A DNA stretch of 64,000 bases from Legionellaceae bacterium (GTDB taxonomy: Bacteria > Pseudomonadota > Gammaproteobacteria > Legionellales > Legionellaceae): contig JAGOTG010000011.1 in NCBI GenBank assembly GCA_018061965.1, positions 24,996 to 88,995 on the forward strand. The letters run 5' to 3'. Within the stretch, counting starts at the first letter, position 1; every line of letters starts with the position of its first letter. Below are positions 10,906-19,624 of this stretch, one piece after another. Below the pieces are notes generated by a model. The model saw nothing but the letters and a program-made list of their open reading frames with translations. It did not search any database and was not told the DNA's origin. A program made the position numbers and the translations under genes.

Positions 10906-12075
10906 ATGATTAATTTATGGCCTCTGTTACTACCAACGGCAGCATGGTCTGGCTGGTGGATTGCTAAACGCAATGTCGATGGGAAAGTAAAAAAATCTGA
11001 GAATCAATTGTCTCACGAATATGTTGTGGGCTTGAATTATCTATTGAACGAACAACCTGACAAAGCAGTCGATGTCTTTATTAAATTATTAGAGGTAGAC
11101 AGCGAAACCGTCGAAACGCATTTGGCCTTAGGCAGTTTATTTCGGCGTCGCGGAGAAGTCGATCGCGCGATTCGAATCCATCAGAATTTGATTGCAAGAC
11201 CTCAGTTAAGTGATTTTGAACGCAAAGAAGCCTTAATGGCGCTGGGGCAAGACTATATGAGCGCAGGATTGTTTGATCGAGCAGAACGCATTTTCCTGGA
11301 AGTGGTCAATATGGCGGGTGATCGGGAAATCAGCAGTTTACGCGGCTTGCTCGCCATTTATCAGCAAGAGAAAGCATGGGAAAAAGCATTAGATGTGATT
11401 CAAAAAATTGAACTATGCACAGGTACTTCGATGCATAGTGAAGCGGCCCATTATTTTTGCGAAATTGCAGCGCAAGATTTGAAACAGAATGCGCCTGAGA
11501 AAGCATTTCAATCCATTCAACAAGCGCTTAGGGTCGATGCGAATTCGGCGCGAGCCAGCTTGATGTTGGCTAAAATTGAAATGCAAGCTGGTCGCTACAA
11601 ACAGGCTACACAAGCGCTGAAACGTGTTGCGGAGCAAGATTCAGAGTTTTTGAATGAAATTTTGGAGCCATTGGTATGTTGTCATCGTGAATTAGATACC
11701 ATGGATGAATGTATGGATTATTTGGAGCAAACCATAGCAGCCCATCCTAGAGCGTCGGTAATTTTTGTAATCGGAGATTATTTGTGTCGGGAAAAATCAG
11801 TGGATTTTGCTATTGATTTTGTGGCAAGCCATTTGGGACGGCACCCGTCGATCCGTGGGTTAAATCAATTGATCCAGTGGCATTTAGAGTCGGCCAGTGG
11901 AAAGGTGCGGGATAAATTGCAAATGTTGTATGACATCACCTCTAAATTCCTAGAAAATAAACCTATTTACCGCTGTGGTCATTGCGGTTTTAGCGGTAGA
12001 CTTTTACATTGGCAATGTCCTAGTTGTAAGCTCTGGGGAAAAACTAAGCCTATTCATGGTTTAGAAGGAGATTAG
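10906..12075 (+). CDS. lapB: LPS assembly protein LapB (YciM)
   Basis: TPR protein of the inner membrane that with FtsH limits LpxC and so balances LPS and phospholipid synthesis. 389 residues, matching E. coli LapB. N-terminal membrane anchor (LLLPTAAWSGWWIAKR), then tandem TPR-like helices up to about residue 340, then a rubredoxin-type metal site with cysteines at 356, 359, 370 and 373 (YRCGHCGFSG...QCPSC). All expected parts are present. Between lapA and pyrF, the order found in enterobacteria. Confidence 0.94.
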   Translation: MINLWPLLLPTAAWSGWWIAKRNVDGKVKKSENQLSHEYVVGLNYLLNEQPDKAVDVFIKLLEVDSETVETHLALGSLFRRRGEVDRAIRIHQNLIARPQLSDFERKEALMALGQDYMSAGLFDRAERIFLEVVNMAGDREISSLRGLLAIYQQEKAWEKALDVIQKIELCTGTSMHSEAAHYFCEIAAQDLKQNAPEKAFQSIQQALRVDANSARASLMLAKIEMQAGRYKQATQALKRVAEQDSEFLNEILEPLVCCHRELDTMDECMDYLEQTIAAHPRASVIFVIGDYLCREKSVDFAIDFVASHLGRHPSIRGLNQLIQWHLESASGKVRDKLQMLYDITSKFLENKPIYRCGHCGFSGRLLHWQCPSCKLWGKTKPIHGLEGD

Positions 12076-12077
12076 CT

Positions 12078-12776
12078 GTGTCTCATTCTAAACTGATTGT
12101 CGCATTAGATTTTGCGCAGCCCGCCCAGGCATTGTCTTTGATTGAACAATTGAGTCCACAACACTGCGCTTTGAAAATTGGTTCGGAGTTATTTACGCGG
12201 TCAGGTCCTAGTTTTGTACAGGATACCATCGGGCGTGGCTTTCGTGTATTTCTTGATTTGAAATTTCATGACATCCCGCATACCGTTGCGAAAGCTTGTC
12301 AGGCTGCAGCTGATTTAGGCGTATGGATGTTGACGGTGCATGCCGCAGGCGGAAAAGCGATGTTGGAATCTGCCCGAGAGGCTGTAGAATCTTATGGTGA
12401 AAAACGTCCGAAAGTGGTGGCGGTAACAGTATTAACTAGTTTGGCAGACAATGATTTGCTTGTAGTGGGTGTGACAGCAACGTTGCAACAACAGGTCGAA
12501 AGGCTTGCAAAATTAACCCAAGAAACGGGTTTAGACGGCGTCGTGTGTTCTGCACGAGAAATTTCTGGTTTAAAAGCTCAATGTGGGCCCCAATTTTTAG
12601 CAGTGACGCCGGGTATCCGTTTGCCGGGGGATGCCGTGCATGACCAAGTCAGAGTGATTACACCTCAAGCAGCTCTTGCTGCAGGGAGTGATTATTTGGT
12701 AATGGGGCGCTCTATCACGCATGCTGCCGATCCGGCGGCGATTGTGCAAATGTTACAGACTGATGTCTACAAATAA
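12078..12776 (+). CDS. pyrF: Orotidine 5'-phosphate decarboxylase
   Basis: Last step of UMP synthesis. TIM barrel, 232 residues. Active-site Asp/Lys motif DLKFHDIPHT (D60, K62, D65), later TPGIRLPGD and MGRSIT near the phosphate site. The start is a GTG at 12078 with AAGGAG seven bases upstream, only 2 bp after the lapB stop, so it is in the lapAB transcription unit. Confidence 0.95.
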   Translation: MSHSKLIVALDFAQPAQALSLIEQLSPQHCALKIGSELFTRSGPSFVQDTIGRGFRVFLDLKFHDIPHTVAKACQAAADLGVWMLTVHAAGGKAMLESAREAVESYGEKRPKVVAVTVLTSLADNDLLVVGVTATLQQQVERLAKLTQETGLDGVVCSAREISGLKAQCGPQFLAVTPGIRLPGDAVHDQVRVITPQAALAAGSDYLVMGRSITHAADPAAIVQMLQTDVYK

Positions 12777-13359
12777 TTTTTACGACTGCCCCATTTCCTT
12801 TGAGACAAATATAGAAAACAATACTTGTTATCCTGATACTCGACATGACCTACGCTTATGGGCGCTAAGGGGAGCAGAGAAGTATCGCTTGTCCGGCCTG
12901 TCATTATTTGAGTTGTTAATCGTCTTGCTGTTACTGTCGCTCCTATTTGCATTTGGCTTACCGTTCACAACCCAGTGGTACCAAAATCAGCTATTTGGAG
13001 TGATGCAAAAAGATATCGAGCAGGCTATTGAATATGGCACGCAAGAGAGCCTAATTCTGGGCGAGCCTCTGCGTTTGGTCCCGTTGCACGACAATGATTG
13101 GTCAAGTGGATTGGTTTTGCTTAGGGAACGCGATTTTCTGAGTTCACCCCATACCGTGTTGTATGCCTGGCAATGGCGCAGCATGGCCTGGCATGTCGCT
13201 TGGCATGGTTTTCTATCTGATTCTTATCTGCGTTTTACGCCAGATCTGCGTCAATTGGCTCTGAATGGTTATTTTTTCATTGAAAATGAGATGCAGCCTG
13301 GGGTAAAAATTATGGTTAATAGAGTGGGGCGTGTTCGCCGTCAGCTTGTATTGCAATGA
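12763..13359 (+). CDS. FimT/GspH-type minor pseudopilin
   Basis: Prepilin-like protein with the processing site SG|LSLFELLIVLLLLSLL: cleavage after Gly, Glu at mature position 5 and a hydrophobic helix. The C-terminus IMVNRVGRVRRQ is the typical FimT/GspH ending. The start is unclear. From ATG 12763 (overlapping pyrF by 14 bp) the leader would be about 45 residues, very long; a TTG at 12889 would give a three-residue leader and has GAGAAG upstream. It could be a minor type IV pilin or a type II secretion H pseudopilin. No other pilin gene is nearby; pilM and a PilN-PilQ fusion lie at 50-52 kb. Confidence 0.75.
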   Translation: MSTNNFYDCPISFETNIENNTCYPDTRHDLRLWALRGAEKYRLSGLSLFELLIVLLLLSLLFAFGLPFTTQWYQNQLFGVMQKDIEQAIEYGTQESLILGEPLRLVPLHDNDWSSGLVLLRERDFLSSPHTVLYAWQWRSMAWHVAWHGFLSDSYLRFTPDLRQLALNGYFFIENEMQPGVKIMVNRVGRVRRQLVLQ

Positions 13360-13365
13360 GGTTAT

Positions 13366-14928
13366 ATGAAAAACGCAACGATACTTCACAGAAGTATTTC
13401 AAATATCTCTTCTGATTTTCGTCGAAATTTACCCTATATTTTATTTACTGCGAATGTATTTCTAGTGATAGCTTTCTATTTTACAATGGCAGGCATGCAC
13501 GAGGACGGATTGATTTATAGTTCTTTAGCTGCGAACATGAGTCATAACGTGGGTTCTTTGTGGGATCCAAGTTTTTCAGAAGCGCTTTGGCCACACTTTT
13601 ATGAGCACCCACCGCTGGCTTTTTATTTGCAATCAATCTTTATTCGATTTGTGGGTGATAACCCGAACATTGATAAACTATATTTTTTTATATTAACCCT
13701 AATATCATTAGGTCTGCTTCTATTATTCTGGCGGCAAAGATTTCCCCAGGTCCGACTCCATTTCGTGTGGGTGCCTATTTTATTTTGGTTGGCAAATCAA
13801 GAAAATTTAGCGGTGGGTTACCATGGAATGGTTGAATCTACATTAATGATTTTTACAACTTTAGCCAGCTATTACATATTAAAGGGTTTATCCTTATCGA
13901 CAAAGCAAGCTATTTATTATTATAGTTTGGGTTCTTTTTTGATAATGCTTGCTTTTTTTACCAATGGTTGCCAAGCGTTTTTTCCTCTGGTCATTCCCGC
14001 TATTTACGCGTTTGTCTTTGATCGTCATCGAAGAGCGGACGTCCTGTGGGGTTGGGTATCGTGGAAACTAGTGAATATAACGTTATTGTTGTCTTTTTTA
14101 ACTACTATTTTGATAGGAATGGTATTGCTTTATCCACCAGCATTGAATAATACGATTCATTATTTTCAACAACAAGTATTAGCAACGTTGAGTGGGGCAA
14201 AGAATGGCGAGCATTTGGTAGGTCTGTTTGGGCATTTTAAAGTGTTGTGGTTTCTTTTCGTTAACTCAACTCCAGCTGCTATTTTTACCACTTATTGGTG
14301 TGGGGTTTATTCTAAACAAAATAAGCAACCGATGCTGCGAACTATAAAATCAGCGTTTCAAAATGAGTGGTGTTTATTTTTTCTATTCGTCGCAGTGTCT
14401 GCCAGTCTGCCAGTCTGTTTTAGCCCAAGACAATCAAATCATTATTTGGCGCAGTCCTATACTTTTTGGGCTTTATTTTTTATCCAAGCCTGCATGCCGG
14501 CATGTGTTAATGTAATAAATAATAAGCAAAATTTAGCGCTTGACCCTGAAAAAAAGCAAAAATTTTTTCTGAATGGGATGATTGGGTTGTTCTTGCTTCT
14601 AGGTATATTGAATATTCATTTTGCTGGACGACCTTCTTACCGAAATAGTCCTTTGATAAATGATGCAGAGCACCTCAAAAAAATTCTACCTTCTCATGTT
14701 AATATTTCTGTTTCAAATCCGCATGATTTTATGGTGCATCATGTGTTTTTATTTTATCGATACCATTATATTTGTCTTACTAACCAACCAAATGAAGCTT
14801 ACTATATGCAAAGTAAGCATGAAAAAAATTGGCCAGAAGGGTACTTGCCTGTCAATGCAGAATTTCGAACTTTCCAATTGTTTAAAAAACAACAGGCTAT
14901 GTGTAAGATTAATCTGCCCGCAGTATAA
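13366..14928 (+). CDS. Membrane glycosyltransferase, GT39/PMT-like
   Basis: Polytopic protein of 520 residues with about eleven hydrophobic segments. The first periplasmic loop carries the acidic pair (HEDGLIYS, about residue 46) followed by EHPPLAFYLQ, the pattern of ArnT/PMT-family GT-C enzymes that move a sugar from a polyprenyl-phosphate donor to lipid A, protein or glycan on the periplasmic face. The acceptor cannot be read from sequence. GAGG precedes the ATG closely. It starts 6 bp after the pseudopilin gene. It is the most divergent of the four GT39-like proteins in the window. Confidence 0.72.
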   Translation: MKNATILHRSISNISSDFRRNLPYILFTANVFLVIAFYFTMAGMHEDGLIYSSLAANMSHNVGSLWDPSFSEALWPHFYEHPPLAFYLQSIFIRFVGDNPNIDKLYFFILTLISLGLLLLFWRQRFPQVRLHFVWVPILFWLANQENLAVGYHGMVESTLMIFTTLASYYILKGLSLSTKQAIYYYSLGSFLIMLAFFTNGCQAFFPLVIPAIYAFVFDRHRRADVLWGWVSWKLVNITLLLSFLTTILIGMVLLYPPALNNTIHYFQQQVLATLSGAKNGEHLVGLFGHFKVLWFLFVNSTPAAIFTTYWCGVYSKQNKQPMLRTIKSAFQNEWCLFFLFVAVSASLPVCFSPRQSNHYLAQSYTFWALFFIQACMPACVNVINNKQNLALDPEKKQKFFLNGMIGLFLLLGILNIHFAGRPSYRNSPLINDAEHLKKILPSHVNISVSNPHDFMVHHVFLFYRYHYICLTNQPNEAYYMQSKHEKNWPEGYLPVNAEFRTFQLFKKQQAMCKINLPAV

Positions 14929-14999
14929 CGATTTTTTAGTTTAAAATATGGTATAATCTAGTCCAAATTATTTCTTGAATCATATATAGGGCTTTAATT

Positions 15000-15060
15000 T
15001 TTAATTGACCTGCTAATAGAATACGTAGGTTGGGCCAAGGCCCAATCTACATCAATTAAA
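15000..15060 (+). repeat. Nested palindrome of the GTAGGTTGGGC family
   Basis: Core GTAGGTTGGGCC-AA-GGCCCAATCTAC (15025-15050; one G/T wobble) within an outer perfect 9-bp inverted repeat TTTAATTGA / TCAATTAAA. A second, interrupted copy is recognisable at 63848-63875. Confidence 0.75.
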
Positions 15061-15105
15061 GATTAATTTGATATATTCCCCGAATGATGGGTTTTAGGTA
15101 TTTTT

Positions 15106-16563
15106 ATGTACAAAGCTATCAATCTCTCGTGGTTTAGGGAATCTCCAGTGAAAAGCATGAGTTATGTCATGATGTTTTTCTATTTTGGCGTACTCTTATT
15201 ATTGGCGCCCGCTCAGATTTTATCTTTTGATAGCTATTATTATTGGGAATGGAGTAGGCATTTGGACCTCTCATATTACGATGGTCCTCCGATGATAGCC
15301 TATTTTATCAAATTGTCGACATTGTTATTTGGGGATACCTTATTAGCATTAAATATGGTGGGAATTTCTGGTGTCGCAATCACTGCTTGGATTATTTATA
15401 AAACAGCACGTCTGTTTCTGAATGAAGAGGCGAGTGGTATCGCGACGCTGTTGTGGTTATTTGCCCCTTTGAATACCTTGGACTTATTAAAGCAGACAAC
15501 TTATGACGTCCCCTATATATTGTTTTGGGCACTCACTGTGTATTGTGTCGCGAATTTCATTCAAGCTCAAAAGCTGTCTGCGCAAAGTATCAAATGGTTG
15601 TATTGGTCGGGTGTAAGCGTGGGTTGCATGATGCTTTCGAAATATTCTGGCATCATATTGGTTCTGGCTTTATTCGTTTTCATAGTTGCGACCCCTTACC
15701 GCTATTTATTTAGAAATCGACATTTTTATTTATCATTACTGTTGTCGCTGATTATTTTTAGCCCGGTTATTGTGTGGAATGCGGCGCACAATTGGCAGTC
15801 TTTTTTATTTCAATTAGCGACTCATGCACGTCCGTCAATCATTGATCCATGGGCTGCTATGAACCACGCTTTTTTGCACGTTATTTTGCCTTCTTTGAAT
15901 TTTATGTTGTTGCCGCTTGTGCTTGGATTACGGTCGATGGCAAATTATCGTAAAACACCCATTCCTTATTTATGCCTGATCATTTGCACAACGTTTGTGG
16001 TTTTTTATTTATTGTACTCGATTAAAAATGTGATGGTTGGGAATTGGATGAGTCCTTATCTGATATCGGCAGCACTGTTAGGCGGATATTACTTCCAGAT
16101 GTATGATTACCGGAAATCGACATTATTACTGATTGTAGTATCAGCAATCATCAGCCTCGTTATTGCAACGAATAATACGCCACGCATTAGTTTTATAATC
16201 GCGAAGGGATATATTTATCATCATCTTATTCAACGATTTAATGCCTATTATCCGCAACTCCCTCAATTTGTGTTTACTACGACTTGGAGTGATGCACGTA
16301 TGTTGTTTTTTCTAAAAAACAAACCCGCGGTTTATACATTAGATAGGTGCAGTACGCAGCAAAATGAATATGCTTTTTGGAGCCAAGCTTTTGTAAAAAG
16401 CGTTGCAGACAAAAGTATTAAAGAAGCCTTATATGTGGATAGAGCCAATCATATAGACTGTGTGGAACAATATTTTGATCAGTGTATTCAGCTGTCTCCA
16501 CCTACGTATCATTTTAAGGGCAAAGATTATGCAATTTATGCCTACAAATGTACCAATAAATAG
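15106..16563 (+). CDS. Membrane glycosyltransferase, GT39/PMT-like
   Basis: 485 residues, about eleven transmembrane segments. Typical first loop FDSYYYWEWSRHLDLSYYDGPPMIAY: acidic residue, YYW and D-G-PP as in the bacterial ArnT-like family. Probably uses a polyprenyl-phosphate sugar and acts on the periplasmic side of the inner membrane; substrate not determinable. The loop and helix pattern is closer to the 21508 and 23001 proteins than to the 13366 one. The start at 15106 is followed by a possible alternative Met 18 codons later. The upstream gap holds a palindromic repeat, so it may be its own transcription unit. Confidence 0.75.
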   Translation: MYKAINLSWFRESPVKSMSYVMMFFYFGVLLLLAPAQILSFDSYYYWEWSRHLDLSYYDGPPMIAYFIKLSTLLFGDTLLALNMVGISGVAITAWIIYKTARLFLNEEASGIATLLWLFAPLNTLDLLKQTTYDVPYILFWALTVYCVANFIQAQKLSAQSIKWLYWSGVSVGCMMLSKYSGIILVLALFVFIVATPYRYLFRNRHFYLSLLLSLIIFSPVIVWNAAHNWQSFLFQLATHARPSIIDPWAAMNHAFLHVILPSLNFMLLPLVLGLRSMANYRKTPIPYLCLIICTTFVVFYLLYSIKNVMVGNWMSPYLISAALLGGYYFQMYDYRKSTLLLIVVSAIISLVIATNNTPRISFIIAKGYIYHHLIQRFNAYYPQLPQFVFTTTWSDARMLFFLKNKPAVYTLDRCSTQQNEYAFWSQAFVKSVADKSIKEALYVDRANHIDCVEQYFDQCIQLSPPTYHFKGKDYAIYAYKCTNK

Positions 16564-16643
16564 GGAGGCACCAGACTTTGACCGTCGTTGAAGCTTTGTT
16601 GCAATATTCGCAGGATGACGCGTGATCGCAGTGAGTAAACCCT

Positions 16644-17147
16644 ATGATACTTCCTCCACAACATTTGCTTTCTTGGTTGACGTGTACGACGTATATGATG
16701 GAGCAATTATATGCTAAATCAGGGAATACGGATTTAAAAGTGCTTCAACAAAATTGGGAGCCAACGAATGACTGGGATCGACAGACCTTGTCTCTGAGCG
16801 ACGAGCTGGTATTACACCGCGATATTGTTGTGAGTGCCTGGGAGCATCCTTGTTGGTTTGCCAGAACTATTTTGCCTAGAGCAACTTATGATGCTCATCT
16901 ATCTTTGTTTGAACGCTTGAATCAAGAACCTTTGGGAAATTTGATTTTTCGTACGCAAGCTGTTCAACGGTTGAGATTAGAGCATTACTCGATCGAGTCA
17001 GGCTCTGTCGAATATGACTGGTTACCTAAAGCCATCGATACTCAACAAAAATTGTTATGGTTGCGATGCTCTACTTTTCAAGTAAAAGACGCTGAATTAT
17101 TTTATTTGGTTGAAATTTTACTTCCAGATTTGGAGCACTACTCTTGA
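16644..17147 (+). CDS. ubiC: Chorismate lyase
   Basis: Converts chorismate to 4-hydroxybenzoate and pyruvate, the first committed step of ubiquinone synthesis. 167 residues, the usual size. Matches the UbiC pattern: an N-terminal LLSWLTCTTYMMEQL segment, SAWEHPCWFARTILP in the middle, LGNLIFR and a C-terminal ELFYLVEILLPDLE carrying the conserved Glu. It directly precedes and overlaps ubiA, the known ubiCA operon. Confidence 0.87.
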   Translation: MILPPQHLLSWLTCTTYMMEQLYAKSGNTDLKVLQQNWEPTNDWDRQTLSLSDELVLHRDIVVSAWEHPCWFARTILPRATYDAHLSLFERLNQEPLGNLIFRTQAVQRLRLEHYSIESGSVEYDWLPKAIDTQQKLLWLRCSTFQVKDAELFYLVEILLPDLEHYS

Positions 17148-17980
17148 AAAACAAATATCTACGTTTGATGCGTTTTGACAAACCTGCTGGGATTGCTTTG
17201 TTGTGGGCGCCAACAGCATGGGCTTTATGGCTGGCGAATCAAGGACGGCCTACTGGATGGTTGGTTGTTTGTTTTTTATTAGGGACAATTTGTATGCGTG
17301 CCGCAGGTTGTATCATGAATGATTTGGCGGATCGAAACATAGATAGGCATGTTCAAAGGACGCGTTTACGCCCTCTCACAAATGGTGAGGTTAGTATTCT
17401 AAAAGCTTGCATGGTATTAGCTTTGTTGCTGATAGCTGCGGGAATCATTGCTTTGCAATTGCCGAAGTTGTGTTGGTATGAAGCGTGTGGCGCTTTATTG
17501 ATTACTGGTTTATATCCCTTTGCCAAGCGCTTTTTACAGGCGCCGCAATTACTCTTAGGAATTGCTTTTTCTATGGGTATACCGATGGCTTATGCCGCTT
17601 CTGAGGTGCCACCTAACACAGTAATGGCGGTGCTCTTGATCCTCAATTTTTTGTGGATTGTGGCTTATGATACTATGTATGCGTTGGTTGACCGTGAAGA
17701 CGATCTGCTGATTGGTGTGCGGTCTACTGCGATCCTGTTTGGCGCGCGAGCTGTCCCTAGCATTTTGTTGCTTTTGGGTGTTACTCACGGATTGTGGCTA
17801 GTTTTGCGTTGCTTTTATCCACTCACCATGTGGTTTGGGCTGTGTTGGGTACTGGGGTTCGGTATTTTAATCTATCAGTTTAAATTGCTTGTTTCTAGAA
17901 CAACTGAAAATGCAATGCGCGCATTTCTGTGGAGCGCTCTCTACGGTCTTTTAATGTGGTTTGGAATGATGGGGGGGTAA
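17144..17980 (+). CDS. ubiA: 4-hydroxybenzoate octaprenyltransferase
   Basis: Integral membrane prenyltransferase that attaches the polyprenyl tail to 4-hydroxybenzoate. 278 residues, eight or nine hydrophobic segments. First Asp-rich site NDLADRNIDRHVQRT and second site DREDD (YDTMYALVDREDDLLIG) bind the Mg-diphosphate. A TTG start at 17144 overlaps the ubiC stop by 4 bp and keeps the conserved N-terminal LMRFDKPAG region complete; the ATG at 17168 would cut close to it. Confidence 0.93.
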   Translation: MKNKYLRLMRFDKPAGIALLWAPTAWALWLANQGRPTGWLVVCFLLGTICMRAAGCIMNDLADRNIDRHVQRTRLRPLTNGEVSILKACMVLALLLIAAGIIALQLPKLCWYEACGALLITGLYPFAKRFLQAPQLLLGIAFSMGIPMAYAASEVPPNTVMAVLLILNFLWIVAYDTMYALVDREDDLLIGVRSTAILFGARAVPSILLLLGVTHGLWLVLRCFYPLTMWFGLCWVLGFGILIYQFKLLVSRTTENAMRAFLWSALYGLLMWFGMMGG

Positions 17981-18116
17981 AACTCACCAAAAATCCTTAC
18001 TTTAGGAACGGGCCATTAGACCAATGTCCAATCATTTTGTGTTAATTCTTTCAATTGCTTGCATTTTTGCCACAGTGTCCTAGTATTAAGATGTGTGTTT
18101 TATACTTGGTGTCCCA

Positions 18117-18122
18117 TATAAT
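18117..18122 (+). promoter_or_regulatory. Candidate -10 box for the DUF883 operon
   Basis: Perfect TATAAT about 56 bp before the ATG at 18178; no good -35 is seen at the expected distance. Confidence 0.4.
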
Positions 18123-18177
18123 ATAACTATGAGACATCGAATAGGACGGATCGAGTACTAAATTAAGGAGATTTACT

Positions 18178-18492
18178 ATGGCTACTGCAAAGAAAATTAC
18201 CAAGCTGTCATCCATTAGTTTGGCTAAATCGCCAAGCACCACCAAATCTAAAAAAAGAGTCGTTAAAAGTGGTAAAAGAATGGTAGTGGATGGGGCTCGT
18301 TTGGTTCATGAAGGAAAAAAATTGGTGAGCAATATCTACAAAGATGGTAACACAATGCTTCATCATGCAAGTAATGATGTGAAACAGTACTCAGATGAAA
18401 TGTTGCAAAAAGTGCAAAAAAACCCATTGACTTCAATATTGGTAGCAACCGGTGTCGGTATTGTGCTATCAGTTTTCTTAAGAAGAAAATGA
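18178..18492 (+). CDS. DUF883 (ElaB/YqjD-like) membrane-anchored protein
   Basis: 104 residues: a Lys-rich N-terminal half, an amphipathic helix (about 40-80) and a C-terminal membrane helix NPLTSILVATGVGIVLSVFL ending RRK. This is the layout of the ElaB/YqjD/YgaM family, which in E. coli anchors ribosomes at the inner membrane in stationary phase. AGGAG is well placed before the ATG. Stop overlaps the next start (ATGA). The three-gene order here matches yqjD-yqjE-yqjK. Confidence 0.75.
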   Translation: MATAKKITKLSSISLAKSPSTTKSKKRVVKSGKRMVVDGARLVHEGKKLVSNIYKDGNTMLHHASNDVKQYSDEMLQKVQKNPLTSILVATGVGIVLSVFLRRK

Positions 18493-18932
18493 GTCTTTTT
18501 GTCGAAATCGAGTCTCTTGTTTCAGCCCAATTAGAAGTTGTCAAAACGGCTATTTCTATTTTAAAGCTTGAAACAAGACTTGCTGGCCTAAGTGTATACC
18601 CCTTGTTGCTCACCCTCTGTTTGCTCTTAATTGGGTTAATGGGCGTGTGGACATGCGCCATGCTGGCACTGGGGTACATACTCGTCATGGTTGTGCCTAA
18701 TACCCTCCTGTGTATTCTAGCTTTGTTATTGTTGAATACCGGGATCGTGTTTGGCTTGCTAAGGTATTTGTTATTTAATTTAAAAAATATGAGTTTCGAG
18801 AAAACCCGACAATATATTGCCAATCAAGAGAAGCCTCATGTTCAATCGAAGAAAACAGCTTATCCAAGAAATTGCCGCGATGAATCAAAGATTACATTAC
18901 CAGCAAAGCGAAGTAACCGCGCGGAAAGCTGA
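18489..18932 (+). CDS. YqjE-like membrane protein (phage holin-III superfamily)
   Basis: 147 residues. An N-terminal amphipathic helix (SLFVEIESLVSAQLEVVKTAISILKLE) precedes two long transmembrane segments (about 34-60 and 66-96) and a basic tail. This matches YqjE/Actinobacterial-holin-X-type proteins of unknown function. It overlaps the DUF883 gene by 4 bp and the following gene by about 95 bp in another frame; the extent of this second overlap depends on the next start. Confidence 0.65.
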   Translation: MSLFVEIESLVSAQLEVVKTAISILKLETRLAGLSVYPLLLTLCLLLIGLMGVWTCAMLALGYILVMVVPNTLLCILALLLLNTGIVFGLLRYLLFNLKNMSFEKTRQYIANQEKPHVQSKKTAYPRNCRDESKITLPAKRSNRAES

Positions 18933-19107
18933 GATCATTGCAACACTCTACCATCAGTACTATTTGTTTCTGATAGGTGTGCTTACGTTTGCGTTTGTGT
19001 TCGGCTTGAAAATGGGCAAAGACCTGAGTATTACTCAGATTACCACTCAAATGTTCAATTCTGGATTATTGTTTCTTATCTCGCAATATCAGCCCATCAC
19101 TGAATAA
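18838..19107 (+). CDS. YqjK-like small protein
   Basis: About 89 residues from ATG 18838. N-terminal basic coiled coil (RRKQLIQEIAAMNQRL...), then one hydrophobic segment (YLFLIGVLTFAFVFGLKMG). Similar layout and position to YqjK, the third member of the E. coli yqjDEK cluster. AGAG lies before the ATG. The assignment rests on order and layout, not on strong residue identity. Confidence 0.55.
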   Translation: MFNRRKQLIQEIAAMNQRLHYQQSEVTARKAEIIATLYHQYYLFLIGVLTFAFVFGLKMGKDLSITQITTQMFNSGLLFLISQYQPITE

Positions 19108-19155
19108 CCGTAAGGTTTTTGCATAATTTCTGTTACATTTTTGGCTAATTTTAGG

Positions 19156-19161
19156 TATAAT
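19156..19161 (+). promoter_or_regulatory. Candidate -10 box for ndk
   Basis: TATAAT 30 bp before the ndk ATG; TTACAT lies 17 bp upstream as a poor -35. Confidence 0.5.
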
Positions 19162-19190
19162 ACAGGGCTTTTACTACCCTGGAGTATGAA

Positions 19191-19613
19191 ATGGCTATAG
19201 AACAAACATTATCAATTATCAAACCTGATGCGGTGGCCAAGCATGTTATTGGGCAAATTTATACTCGTTTTGAACAAGCGGGTTTGAATGTTGTTGCAGC
19301 GAAAATGGCTCATTTAAGCCGTGAAGATGCGGAAGGTTTCTATGCAGTGCATAAAGATCGGCCTTTCTTTAAAGACCTGGTTAATTTTATGATTTCTGGA
19401 CCAGTGATGATCCAGGCTTTACAAGGTGAAAATGCAATTGCGAAGCACCGTGATATCATGGGTGCTACGAATCCGAAGGACGCTGCGCCTGGCACTATTC
19501 GAGCAGATTTTGCTGATAGTATTGATGCGAATGCGGTGCACGGATCTGATAGCGCTGAAACAGCGAAGCAAGAAATTGCTTATTTCTTTGACTCGTCTGA
19601 AGTGTTTGGGTAG
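19191..19613 (+). CDS. ndk: Nucleoside diphosphate kinase
   Basis: Balances nucleoside triphosphate pools by phosphate transfer through a phospho-histidine. 140 residues. N-terminal [10 protein letters not shown], phosphate-binding [11 protein letters not shown], and the active His117 in [12 protein letters not shown] lies 7 bases upstream of the ATG. rlmN follows after 11 bp, an ndk-rlmN order common in gammaproteobacteria. Confidence 0.97.
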   Translation: MAIEQTLSIIKPDAVAKHVIGQIYTRFEQAGLNVVAAKMAHLSREDAEGFYAVHKDRPFFKDLVNFMISGPVMIQALQGENAIAKHRDIMGATNPKDAAPGTIRADFADSIDANAVHGSDSAETAKQEIAYFFDSSEVFG

Positions 19614-19624
19614 TTGATACGACT

